NCBI GenBank assembly: GCA_039590215.1
Contig: JBDHFX010000090.1
Location: 1-16,167, forward strand
Length of the DNA stretch: 16,167 nt
Reading direction: 5' to 3'
Source: CAMYLR01 sp039590215
GTDB taxonomy: Bacteria > Gemmatimonadota > Gemmatimonadetes > JACCXV01 > JAHWKZ01
The notes under the pieces were generated by a model. That model ran no database searches, had not been told where the DNA came from, and saw only the letters and a program-made list of their open reading frames with translations. Position numbers and translations under genes: made by a program. Positions 7,421-14,531 of the stretch are shown here, one piece after another (the stretch's first letter is position 1; every line of letters begins with the position of its first letter).

Positions 7421-8746
7421 CTACGTCCGCTTGACGTGAATGGTCAGCCCGTCCACGGCAGTGACTTCGACCTCGGTGCCGGACTCGAGTGGCTCATCGG
7501 CCCGTGCCTTCCACAGCTCGCCATGGACCAGGACCTGACCTGAAGGGTCGATTTCCCGTCGCACCACGCCGCGCTCGCCAATCAGTCCCTCGCGACCGGT
7601 CGTCGGTTGTGTTCGCCATGTACGGTACGCAAGCCCGAGAGCGATCACAAAGAACCCGGCAGTCACCACGACGGCGCCAAGCACGAACGCGATGATGCCA
7701 CTGACGGTCAGCAGTCCGTAGCTCACGATCTTCACCTCGGCGATAAACAAGACCAGAGAGAACAAGAGCAGCAGCACGCCGACATAGTTGACCGGCAGCG
7801 CCTGGAGGGCGAAAAACGCCAACAGCAGCGAGATCACCCCTGCCACGCCGGGCAGAATCGCGCCCGGGTTCATGAGCTCGAAGAAAATGCCGTAGATGCC
7901 GATCAACATCAGGATGAACGCGATATTCGGGTTGGCGATCGCATCCAGGATCCGAAACCTGAGGCCTTTGGGGATCTCCCGAATCTCGGCCTGGGCGGTG
8001 ACCAACGTGACGGTACGATCCAGCACCTCGACTTCGCGGCCGTCGATCTCATCGAGCAGCTTGGCGAGGTTCGGTACGATGAGATCGATGACGTTTAATT
8101 CGAGCGCTTCTGTCTCGGTGATCGCATCGGCCTCGCGCACTGCGCGCTCGGCCCATTCAGCGTTGCGGCCCCGCTTTTCGGCAATCGTTCGAATGAACGC
8201 CACGGTGTCGTTCAAGATCTTGCGTTCGAGATCGGTTTGGCCCTCGAGCTGTTCTTCAGCCACCGAATCGGCCGGAGCCGGTCCGCCAGGCGCGATATCC
8301 CCTCCGCCAATGTTGATCGGTGTCGCCGCGCCGATGTTCGTGCCCGGCGCCATCGCGGCCACATGCGCGGCAAGCGTGATGAAAACCCCGGCCGAGCCGG
8401 CTCGAGCCCCACCGGGCGAGACGTAGACGACCACAGGAACACGGCTGGCGAGCATCGCCTGAATAATGTCGCGTGTCGAGTCGACCAGACCGCCGGGTGT
8501 GTCGAGCTCAATGATCAGCGCATTGGCGCGTTCGTCCTCCGACTGGGCGATGGCGTCGATCAGAAACTCGGCCGACGCCGGCTGAATCGCGCCATCGATC
8601 TCGACATGGAACACGAAGTCGAGGCTGGGTTCAGTCGCGATTGTGTCGGGCTGTGCAACGGTGGAATCCTGGGCTGCCGCCGGTAGAGCGACTAGCAACA
8701 GGGTAAGCGCGGTGATGACCACGCCAGGCTTTGACGCCGGGGCCAT
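7421..8746 (-). CDS. nfeD: NfeD-family membrane-bound ClpP-class serine protease (long form)
   Basis: A 441-residue membrane protein of the long NfeD/stomatin-operon-partner type, thought to take part in membrane-protein quality control. Domains in order: signal peptide (about 8-25, ending AAAQ); ClpP-like protease domain with LDTPGGL (81-87), the nucleophile Ser118 in GARAGSAG and the probable catalytic Lys176 in LERKILND; a membrane domain of several helices (about 274-373); and a C-terminal NfeD OB-fold domain (TGREGLIGERG through VDGLTIHVKRT). In the membrane part, VLGAVVVTAGFFVIALG (356-371) looks shorter than in typical homologues, which usually have roughly 20 more residues (an FDSP-type loop and part of a helix) at this point. 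No stomatin/flotillin gene is next to it here. First gene of the minus-strand unit, divergent from ggt. Confidence 0.93.
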   Translation of the reverse strand: MAPASKPGVVITALTLLLVALPAAAQDSTVAQPDTIATEPSLDFVFHVEIDGAIQPASAEFLIDAIAQSEDERANALIIELDTPGGLVDSTRDIIQAMLASRVPVVVYVSPGGARAGSAGVFITLAAHVAAMAPGTNIGAATPINIGGGDIAPGGPAPADSVAEEQLEGQTDLERKILNDTVAFIRTIAEKRGRNAEWAERAVREADAITETEALELNVIDLIVPNLAKLLDEIDGREVEVLDRTVTLVTAQAEIREIPKGLRFRILDAIANPNIAFILMLIGIYGIFFELMNPGAILPGVAGVISLLLAFFALQALPVNYVGVLLLLFSLVLFIAEVKIVSYGLLTVSGIIAFVLGAVVVTAGFFVIALGLAYRTWRTQPTTGREGLIGERGVVRREIDPSGQVLVHGELWKARADEPLESGTEVEVTAVDGLTIHVKRT

Positions 8747-8764
8747 GATTCCAGAAGCTAATGG

Positions 8765-8770
8765 TATATT
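8765..8770 (+). promoter_or_regulatory. ggt: Candidate -10 box placing ggt on a leaderless mRNA
   Basis: TATATT, 5 of 6 matches to the TATAAT consensus, ends exactly 6 bases before the ATG at 8777. Transcription would begin at about the A of ATG. No purine-rich ribosome binding site precedes the start, and no -35 box is obvious at 17 bp. Only 30 bp separate this start from that of nfeD, so the two promoters overlap. Confidence 0.5.
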
Positions 8771-8776
8771 CGTGCG

Positions 8777-10483
8777 ATGCGTAATTTAGTCGCCCTCGGT
8801 TTGTTGATCGCGTCGCTAACCGGCTCAACTGCCTTGGCTCAGCAGCCGCGGTGGTGGTCGCCGGTCGTCGCCGACAGCGCGATGGTCGTTAGCGCGAAGA
8901 GCGAGGCGACGCGCGTTGGCGTGGAGATCTTGCGCCGCGGTGGAAACGCCGTCGACGCGGCGATCGCGGTCCATTTCGCGCTCGCGGTCACCCTTCCGTC
9001 GGCCGGCAATCTCGGCGGCGGTGGGTTTCTCGTGGTGCGCACAGCAGATGGCGCAGTCCACACCTACGACTATCGGGAAACCGCGCCGCTGGCGGCCAGC
9101 GAGGACATGTATCTGGACGAGTCAGGCGAAGTAAGACCCGGGCACCCGTCTTGGTTCGGCGCGCTCGCGGTGGCGACGCCGGGATCGGTGGCCGGCATGA
9201 AGCTCGTTCACGAACGGCACGCAACGCTACCGTGGGCTGAGCTCATCGAACCGGCGATCGAATTGGCCGAGCGCGGGTTTCCAGTCGACCCGTATGCGCT
9301 CCGGTTGATCGCTGGCAAAGTCGACGATATCCGACGCTTTCCCGGCGCCACAGCAATTCTGCTGCCAGATGGTCAACTGCCGGCGGTTGGAGACACCCTG
9401 CGCCAGCCCGTGCTAGCCCGCACACTGCAGCTGATCGCGACTCAAGGGCCCGCGGTCTTCTACCACGGTGAGATCGCCGACTCCATCGTCGGCGCGATGG
9501 TGCGTCGCGGAGGCTTGGTCACGCACGAAGACTTACAGCGATACCGGGCCGTAGAGCGCCCTCCGATCACGTTCGACTACCGCGGGTACACCGTTCACAG
9601 CATGGGTCCGCCATCTTCGGGCGGCATCACGCTCAAGCTCATTCTCGGGCAGCTCGAAACGATCGACCTCGGCAACTACCCCTATCACGGTGCGCGCGCA
9701 GTTCATCGCATCGTCGAGGCGATGCGACGCGCATTCGCGGAGCGAAACGCGTTGCTGGGCGATCCTGACTTCGTCGACATCCCAGGGTCGATTTTGACCG
9801 AACCGTACGCGCAGGAACTCGCAGCTTCGATTGACACGCTGCGCGCCACGTCGTCGATTGACATCCGGCCCGAGCTCAGCGCGTCACGGGCTACAGTTGA
9901 GAGTACGGAAACGACCCACTTCTCGATCGTCGATCCGATGGGCAACGCGGTCGCATCCACAACCACAATCAACGGCTCGTTCGGGTCGCTCGAAACCGTG
10001 GCCGGCTTCTTTCTCAACAACGAGATGGACGATCTGACCGTCAAGCCCGGGGTGCCCAACGCATACGGGCTCGTACAGGGGCGATCGAACGCCATCCAGC
10101 CCGGCAAGCGGCCGCTATCAGCGATGACACCGACGATCGTGGTGCAGAACGGAAAGCCTCGTTTTGTCGTCGGCTCCCCGGGGGGCTCGACGATCATTAC
10201 CACCGTCGCACAGATCCTGATCGGCGCAATCGATTACGGAATGACACTCGCCGAGGCACTCGACGGAGGCCGGATCCACCACCAACACCTGCCGGACACG
10301 ATTCGAGCCGAACCCTGGACTCTCTCCGAAGACACGGTGGCCCAACTCGAGTCGATCGGTCATCGAGTGGAAACGCGGCGCGGCTACTCCGGCCGGGCCC
10401 AAGGGATCGAGCTTGGTCCTGAGACCGGTCTCCTGTATGGGCGAAGCGATCTTCGGGGTGGTGGAGAAGCGGCGGGTTTCTAG
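8777..10483 (+). CDS. ggt: Gamma-glutamyltransferase (glutathione hydrolase)
   Basis: A 568-residue periplasmic N-terminal-nucleophile hydrolase that removes or transfers the gamma-glutamyl group of glutathione and related compounds. A signal peptide ends at about ALA-QQ (residues 19-22). The proenzyme is predicted to self-cleave before Thr379 in the sequence TTHFSIVD, which with GNAVASTTTINGSFG gives the full family signature; this yields large and small subunits. Other conserved parts are RGGNAVDAAIA (54-64), GNLGGGGF (77-84), DYRETAP (98-104, carrying the substrate-binding Arg) and GSPGGST in the small subunit, which forms the oxyanion hole. The frame is intact to the characteristic GAA-GF-like end. 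It is a single-gene unit driven by the adjacent promoter, and its TAG stop forms a CTAG overlapping the end of a minus-strand open frame. Confidence 0.96.
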   Translation: MRNLVALGLLIASLTGSTALAQQPRWWSPVVADSAMVVSAKSEATRVGVEILRRGGNAVDAAIAVHFALAVTLPSAGNLGGGGFLVVRTADGAVHTYDYRETAPLAASEDMYLDESGEVRPGHPSWFGALAVATPGSVAGMKLVHERHATLPWAELIEPAIELAERGFPVDPYALRLIAGKVDDIRRFPGATAILLPDGQLPAVGDTLRQPVLARTLQLIATQGPAVFYHGEIADSIVGAMVRRGGLVTHEDLQRYRAVERPPITFDYRGYTVHSMGPPSSGGITLKLILGQLETIDLGNYPYHGARAVHRIVEAMRRAFAERNALLGDPDFVDIPGSILTEPYAQELAASIDTLRATSSIDIRPELSASRATVESTETTHFSIVDPMGNAVASTTTINGSFGSLETVAGFFLNNEMDDLTVKPGVPNAYGLVQGRSNAIQPGKRPLSAMTPTIVVQNGKPRFVVGSPGGSTIITTVAQILIGAIDYGMTLAEALDGGRIHHQHLPDTIRAEPWTLSEDTVAQLESIGHRVETRRGYSGRAQGIELGPETGLLYGRSDLRGGGEAAGF

Positions 10484-10650
10484 CGGCTGAAGACTCCGGG
10501 TTCGACGTGCAGCCCATGGTCTTCGAAGATCTCGATCGTCTGATCGCCTTCTAGTGTCCCGGTCCCGACTATCCGCTCGACGGTTTCCTGATAGCTCGGC
10601 GATCCCGCCGCCAGAGACGAACGATCACGTCGTTGGTGTGCGCTGACCCA
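10480..10650 (-). pseudogene. Coding-like remnant in frame after the stop of the glycine-zipper gene
   Basis: On the minus strand, directly after the TAG at 10653-10651 and in the same frame, 56 sense codons run to another TAG at 10482-10480. The last 37 residues (YQETVERIVGTGTLEGD, then TIEIFEDHGLHVEPGVFSR) have balanced composition and mostly G/C third positions, as real coding sequence here does. The end forms the CTAG overlap with ggt that the other convergent gene pairs show. No ATG, GTG or TTG lies in this frame after the TAG, so it cannot be an independent intact gene. It may be the 3' remnant of a decayed gene, or an extension of the upstream protein reached by TAG readthrough or lost by a recent stop mutation. 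I do not recognise the family. Confidence 0.35.
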
Positions 10651-11574
10651 CTAGGGCTTGGCGGAACGCTCGCTGGTTTCGGGAAGGGTTAGCCGGATCG
10701 GCACGCTGAGCACGACCGTCAACGGCGTGCCGCTGGGCACGATCACCTCACGATCGGGCGCTGGAGCAACGAGCGTGGCACCGGCCACGCCGCCCAGGAT
10801 CGTGCCGACAATGACCGATCGGGATCCGCCGCCCAGGACCTGCCCCAGCAGAGCTCCCGTGAGCGCGCCACTGGCGGCACCTGCCACCCGGTCGCCACCG
10901 GGTGCGTCGTCGAGATCCGCTTCGAGCTCGTCGCCGTCGGGATCCGCCAACTCGGCCTTGAACGGCCGCCTCTCGCCGGACGGCAGGATCAGCGACCGGA
11001 ACTCGAGCTCGACCATCGCCGGTTGCTCGTCATCGCCATCTTCGGCCCTCACGACCCGGCTGACTCGGCCCTCGACAAGCGTGTGAGCCGGTAACACGAC
11101 GTTCTCGCCTACCCGAACGTCGTCCATCAGTCGGGCCGCAAACCGATCACCGACAAGTGTCGTCGCGGTATGAAGTGGCGTTCTCAACTCCAGCTCGAGG
11201 TACGTTCCCGCCGGTAGAGTGGGATCGACTGTCGCCGGCTCCGTCGTTTCTTCGGTCGTGGTGGTTACTGTGCCAGGCTCTCCCGCTTGAGTGCCATGTG
11301 GCACCTCAGAGATAACGACGGGCTCCGGCTCATGGTCCTCCGGTTCGCCGGGGGGAGCGGGCCGCTCGATGATCACGACCTCTTCGACCGGTGCAGAGGG
11401 CATCGGCGATAAAGCTGGAACTGTGTCTGCCAGTGCAGAGATCGCGGCGGTCGAGTCGGCCTCGACAACGATCGTGCGGCCGGGCTCGTGTTGACACCCG
11501 AGCGCAACGGTGACCACCGCTGCGACGACGCCGGGCTGGCCATGGACCACTCGCTTCAGGAGTTTACGGCGCAT
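10651..11574 (-). CDS. Glycine-zipper-containing envelope protein, probable lipoprotein
   Basis: A predicted exported protein of 307 residues with no known reaction. The N-terminus (MRRKLLKR, hydrophobic VVAAVVTVAL, then GC at residues 26-27) is a signal sequence ending in an imperfect lipobox, so outer-membrane lipidation is plausible. A Pro/Glu/Val-rich low-complexity stretch follows, as in envelope-spanning linkers. The middle (PAGTYLELELRTPLHTAT, ENVVLPAHTLVEGRVSRV) resembles small beta domains of TrbI/VirB10-like or conjugal-type proteins. The end has a glycine zipper (AGAASGALTGALLG, GTILGGVAGATL) and a final beta segment (IVPSGTPLTVVLSVPIRL). I prefer the ATG at 11574 over the one at 11595 because a GAAGAGG tract precedes it by 4 bases, whereas nothing usable precedes the longer start. 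The start codon overlaps that of the divergent ABC gene. Confidence 0.75.
   Translation of the reverse strand: MRRKLLKRVVHGQPGVVAAVVTVALGCQHEPGRTIVVEADSTAAISALADTVPALSPMPSAPVEEVVIIERPAPPGEPEDHEPEPVVISEVPHGTQAGEPGTVTTTTEETTEPATVDPTLPAGTYLELELRTPLHTATTLVGDRFAARLMDDVRVGENVVLPAHTLVEGRVSRVVRAEDGDDEQPAMVELEFRSLILPSGERRPFKAELADPDGDELEADLDDAPGGDRVAGAASGALTGALLGQVLGGGSRSVIVGTILGGVAGATLVAPAPDREVIVPSGTPLTVVLSVPIRLTLPETSERSAKP
11558..11562 (+). promoter_or_regulatory. Shine-Dalgarno deciding the start of the first ABC half-transporter
   Basis: AGGAG, extended to CAGGAG, sits 10 bases before the ATG at 11573, and the protein from that ATG begins with the usual cytoplasmic elbow helix (HPLRSLIPYVRPYRRSL). 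The open frame extends upstream to 11510, but those codons are antisense to the divergent gene and look non-coding. Confidence 0.55.
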
Positions 11575-13315
11575 GCATCCTCTTCGTTCGCTCATTCCCT
11601 ACGTCCGACCGTACCGGAGATCCCTGATCTGGGGGGCGATCTGTATAGCCCTCAGCGCTGGGTTTGGTTCCCTGAGCCCGATCGTGGTCAAGTTTGCGGT
11701 CGACGCACTCCGCGCCGAGGCCACGTGGACCACGATTTCTGTGTACGCCGCAGCGATCGTCGTTATCGCGGCGATTCAAGGCGTCTTCCGGTATGCTCAA
11801 CGACACTTGGTCTACGGCGCTTCGCGAAAGATCGAAACCGACCTCCGTGATGATTTATACACCAACTTGCTGAGACAATCACCGGCGTTTTTCGATCGAT
11901 TGCCAACCGGCGACGTTTTGAGTCGTCTCTCCAATGATCTCGGCTCGGTCCGAATGAGCGTTGGCCCAGGCATTCTATTTGGTGTCAACACGGTCGCGAC
12001 AATCGCGTTGGCGATCGCGTTCATGCTCTGGATCGACCCGTGGCTGACGCTCTTGGCATTGCTGCCGCTGCCGTTCGTTTCGGTGACGGTCAAGCTAATG
12101 GGCCAGCGGCTCCATCGGCTAAGCCTTGTTAGTCAGACGGCGCTCGCCGAGGTGACAACCACGGTTCAAGAGAATCTGGCCGGCCTCAGGGTGGTCCGCG
12201 CCTACGGTTTAGACGGCAGCGAGCAGAGCCGTTTCCGTGCCCGAAGCGAGGACTACGTGTTGGCCAACCTGAGGCTGGCGCGCGTCCGAGCGGTGTTGGG
12301 TCCAGCGCTCGGTTTCCTGCTCGGCCTGAGCCTGCTGATCCTGCTATGGCTAGGAGGTCGTCGCGTTGTGGCCGGACACCTGACGCTCGGCGACCTGGTG
12401 GCGTTCTTGATGTATTTGGGGATGATCAGTTGGCCGTTGATCGCGTTCGGCTGGATCGCCAATCTGTTTCAGCGCGCGACCGCGGCCATGCGACGGCTCA
12501 ACGCAGTTCTGCTCGCCATTCCAACCATTGACGACGCTCACGCTGACCCGGCGGCCAGAATCACCGCTGGCAGCATCACTCTCGATGATGTGGTTTTCCG
12601 CTATCATCCAGATAGACCTCCGGTCTTGAATGACTTCACACTATCGATACCCGCTGGCACGACTGTGGGGATCACCGGCCCCACCGGAAGCGGCAAGACC
12701 ACGCTTCTCAGGCTGATCACCCGGTTGTATGAGCCCCAAACCGGGACGATCGAAATCGACGGCCGCCAAATTCGCGACTACCCGCTCGATGTGCTGCGGC
12801 GCGCAGTGGCGATTGCACAACAGGAACCGCTCCTGTTCAGCGACACATTGAAGGGAAACCTGGAGTTTGGTATCGCCAGCGAAGGTCAGCTGTCGGTCGA
12901 TCAGGCGGTGTCGATTAGTGGTCTGGCCGACGAGGTACGCACCTTTCCCTCTGGCTACGATACCGTTGTCGGAGAGCGCGGGATCACTCTGTCGGGTGGG
13001 CAGAAGCAGCGCGCGGCGCTGGCCCGAGCGGTGTTGTCTGAGCCCAAGATCTTGCTACTGGACGACGCGTTCTCTTCGGTCGACACCGAGACCGAGGAAA
13101 AGATCTTGAGTCGGCTCGAGGCGTTCATGGACAGCCGGACCACCTTGCTCGTCAGCCACCGTGTATCGACTCTGAGATCTGTCGATCGAATCGTCGTCCT
13201 GGAGCAAGGTCGCATCGTCGAGAGCGGCACGCACGATGAGCTGTTGGCGGCCGGCGGTCACTACGCAGAGCTGTACCACCGGCAACAGTTGGAGGCAGCG
13301 TTGGAGAAGACTTGA
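11573..13315 (+). CDS. ABC exporter half-transporter with degenerate Walker B (YheI/TM287-like)
   Basis: A 580-residue fused membrane-ATPase half-transporter of the type IV (MsbA/LmrA) exporter fold. The N-terminal elbow helix PYVRPYRRSL is followed by six membrane helices (to about residue 310), then the nucleotide-binding domain: Walker A GPTGSGKTT (369-377), Q-loop AQQEPLLFSD, signature LSGGQKQ (473-479), Walker B ILLLDD with Asp498 where the catalytic Glu normally stands, D-loop SSVD and H-loop SHRVS. In heterodimeric exporters (TM287/288, BmrCD/YheIH) one subunit carries exactly this Asp change and forms the non-hydrolysing site. The second ABC gene at 14532 has the Glu, so the two probably pair. 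The substrate cannot be told; lipids or hydrophobic drugs are typical. Start chosen at 11573 by its ribosome binding site. Confidence 0.93.
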   Translation: MHPLRSLIPYVRPYRRSLIWGAICIALSAGFGSLSPIVVKFAVDALRAEATWTTISVYAAAIVVIAAIQGVFRYAQRHLVYGASRKIETDLRDDLYTNLLRQSPAFFDRLPTGDVLSRLSNDLGSVRMSVGPGILFGVNTVATIALAIAFMLWIDPWLTLLALLPLPFVSVTVKLMGQRLHRLSLVSQTALAEVTTTVQENLAGLRVVRAYGLDGSEQSRFRARSEDYVLANLRLARVRAVLGPALGFLLGLSLLILLWLGGRRVVAGHLTLGDLVAFLMYLGMISWPLIAFGWIANLFQRATAAMRRLNAVLLAIPTIDDAHADPAARITAGSITLDDVVFRYHPDRPPVLNDFTLSIPAGTTVGITGPTGSGKTTLLRLITRLYEPQTGTIEIDGRQIRDYPLDVLRRAVAIAQQEPLLFSDTLKGNLEFGIASEGQLSVDQAVSISGLADEVRTFPSGYDTVVGERGITLSGGQKQRAALARAVLSEPKILLLDDAFSSVDTETEEKILSRLEAFMDSRTTLLVSHRVSTLRSVDRIVVLEQGRIVESGTHDELLAAGGHYAELYHRQQLEAALEKT

Positions 13316-13321
13316 CGGGGG

Positions 13322-14044
13322 CTAGCCGCCCAGAATCTCGTCGATGACCTGGGCGAAGATCTCGGCCGGCAGAGCGCCCTCGAGGCGCTGCCCGTTCACA
13401 AAGAAAGTCGGCGTGCCGAGGATGTAGAACTTCTGCGCTTCCTTCAAGTCGGCAGCTACCTCGGCGGCGTGATCGGCGTTCAGATAGCAAGCGTTGAACC
13501 GCTCTTCGTCCACGCCTATCGCCCGCCCCGCGGCTTCCACGGCTTCGTCGTTGGTTCCAAATTGACCGCTGAACATCGCGTCGTACCACTCCCAAAAAAA
13601 ACCCTGCTCATGCGCACACTCGCTAGCTAGCGCCAGGTCAAAGGCCTTTGGATGGATTGACTGCAGCGGGTTGTTGACGAAGATCCAGCGGATCTTGTCA
13701 CCGTATTGACGCCTCAGCACGGGTGCTGTCTCGTGCGCGAACTTCTTGCAGAACGGGCATTCAAAATCAGAGAATTCGACGATCGTGATCGGCGCGGTCT
13801 CGGGGCCGAGGACCGGGTCGGCGCTGACATCGACGCCGTGCACCAGCGTGGAGCTGGCCGACGTTGGCAGGGTGCCGGCGGCCACCGCCGGGTCCGAGCC
13901 GGGGGCTCCGCGCCATGCCAGCCATCCGATCCCGAGTCCGATCAGGATGCCCAGCACGAGCATGCTGGCAGCGGGCCCTAAACCGCGCTGACGATCACCG
14001 GATGGGGCCACGTCTACTTCCGGTGTCACTGGCGAATCGTCCAC
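13322..14044 (-). CDS. Membrane-anchored DsbA-like thiol oxidoreductase (thioredoxin_4 family)
   Basis: A 240-residue thiol-disulfide oxidoreductase. A cytoplasmic N-terminus with DRQRG is followed by one membrane helix (about 27-44, SMLVLGILIGLGIGWLAW), a linker rich in Ala, Ser and Thr, and a periplasmic DsbA/BdbD-like domain with active-site CPFC (96-99) and the cis-Pro loop GTPTFF (Pro212). Two more cysteines (Cys143 in the helical insert, Cys186) could form a second disulfide. I place the start at GTG 14044: a GGGAGGAG ribosome binding site lies 7 bases upstream and it gives the correct N-in topology. The frame stays open upstream to an ATG at 14338, which would give a 338-residue protein with a lipoprotein signal before the membrane helix and would put the catalytic domain on the wrong side of the membrane. 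Convergent with the first ABC gene, 6 bp between stops. Confidence 0.8.
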   Translation of the reverse strand: MDDSPVTPEVDVAPSGDRQRGLGPAASMLVLGILIGLGIGWLAWRGAPGSDPAVAAGTLPTSASSTLVHGVDVSADPVLGPETAPITIVEFSDFECPFCKKFAHETAPVLRRQYGDKIRWIFVNNPLQSIHPKAFDLALASECAHEQGFFWEWYDAMFSGQFGTNDEAVEAAGRAIGVDEERFNACYLNADHAAEVAADLKEAQKFYILGTPTFFVNGQRLEGALPAEIFAQVIDEILGG

Positions 14045-14338
14045 TCGTATTCTCCTCCCTCTTCGATCGTCAGCTTGGGCAATCCATAGTGGCGCTCGCT
14101 CACTCGCCCAACGCCATAGATCGACACTCGTATACGCCGTCCCCGGTGGAACCGAGTACAACTCTTCACCATCCAGGTACACGGTTACCGGCTCCTCAGC
14201 TCCGTTCATCACTTTGAGCGAGCCAAGCCGCTCGTCGACACGAGTCTCATCGACCACCGTCTCGCTACCCTGCCGACAGGCACCAGCCGCCAACATGGCA
14301 ACGAGCAACCCGGGTATGGCCACCGCCCGCACTCTCAT
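14026..14338 (-). pseudogene. Small lipoprotein gene with a 1-nt frameshift (PEGA-like domain)
   Basis: A gene of about 104 codons. It begins at ATG 14338 with GGAAGGAG 5 bases upstream, a signal sequence (residues 1-20) and Cys21 in LAAGAC, then a short domain GSLKVMNGAEEPVTVYLDG that resembles PEGA-like surface domains. From about GTAYTSV (near 14125) the starting frame degenerates into WASERAPLWIAQADDRRGRRI, while the +1 frame becomes sensible: HYGLPKLTIEEGGEYEWTIRQ, ending with TGA at 14028-14026. The switch probably lies at 14090-14125, where a GCGAGTGAGCGAGCGC near-repeat makes an indel likely; both frames read Ser-Glu-Arg there. The repaired gene would overlap the DsbA-like gene by 19 bases, a normal coupled arrangement. 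Function unknown; its position suggests an envelope role. Error in the sequence and true decay are both possible. Confidence 0.65.
14045..14059 (-). promoter_or_regulatory. Strong Shine-Dalgarno inside the apparent fusion frame
   Basis: On the minus strand GGGAGGAG (14059-14052) followed by a 7-nt spacer precedes GTG at 14044-14042. A ribosome binding site this good in the middle of an uninterrupted 338-codon frame is the main evidence that the DsbA-like protein starts here and not at 14338. Confidence 0.65.
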
Positions 14339-14343
14339 CGAGA

Positions 14344-14351
14344 CTCCTTCC
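14344..14351 (-). promoter_or_regulatory. Shine-Dalgarno of the small lipoprotein gene
   Basis: GGAAGGAG on the minus strand, 5 bases before the ATG at 14338. It supports translation starting at this codon. Confidence 0.6.
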
Positions 14352-14523
14352 GTTCAGCAAACACCGGTCGATCGTGGAATGTGTACCCTTTAGCCAACGG
14401 TACAAGTCCGGATCGACGGCCCGCTGAACGGATAAACTTAACCCCGCCGGGTCGCTTGACCCACGCAGCGCGGGCCGGCACCTTTGCGCAACGATGAACC
14501 GACCCGGTTTTCTTCCCCACCAA
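14352..14523. other. Divergent intergenic region between the lipoprotein gene and the second ABC gene
   Basis: About 170 bp that must hold the promoters of both flanking genes. On the plus strand TTGACC (14456-14461) is a good -35 match, but no convincing -10 lies 16-18 bp downstream. On the minus strand I find no clear pair. No hairpin-plus-T terminator and no small open frame that looks coding. Confidence 0.4.
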
Positions 14524-14531
14524 GGAGAATC

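Noticed and set aside
10480..10653. TAG recoded as a sense codon (for example pyrrolysine) in the glycine-zipper gene
   Set aside because: Most genes in the window end at TAG with neighbours starting or stopping right there, so TAG is working as a stop; no recoding genes are visible.
13594..13601. Run of eight A (T on the coding strand) inside the DsbA-like gene, as a phase-variation or error site
   Set aside because: The frame is correct on both sides (EQGFFWEWYD is the expected family sequence), so no shift has occurred here.
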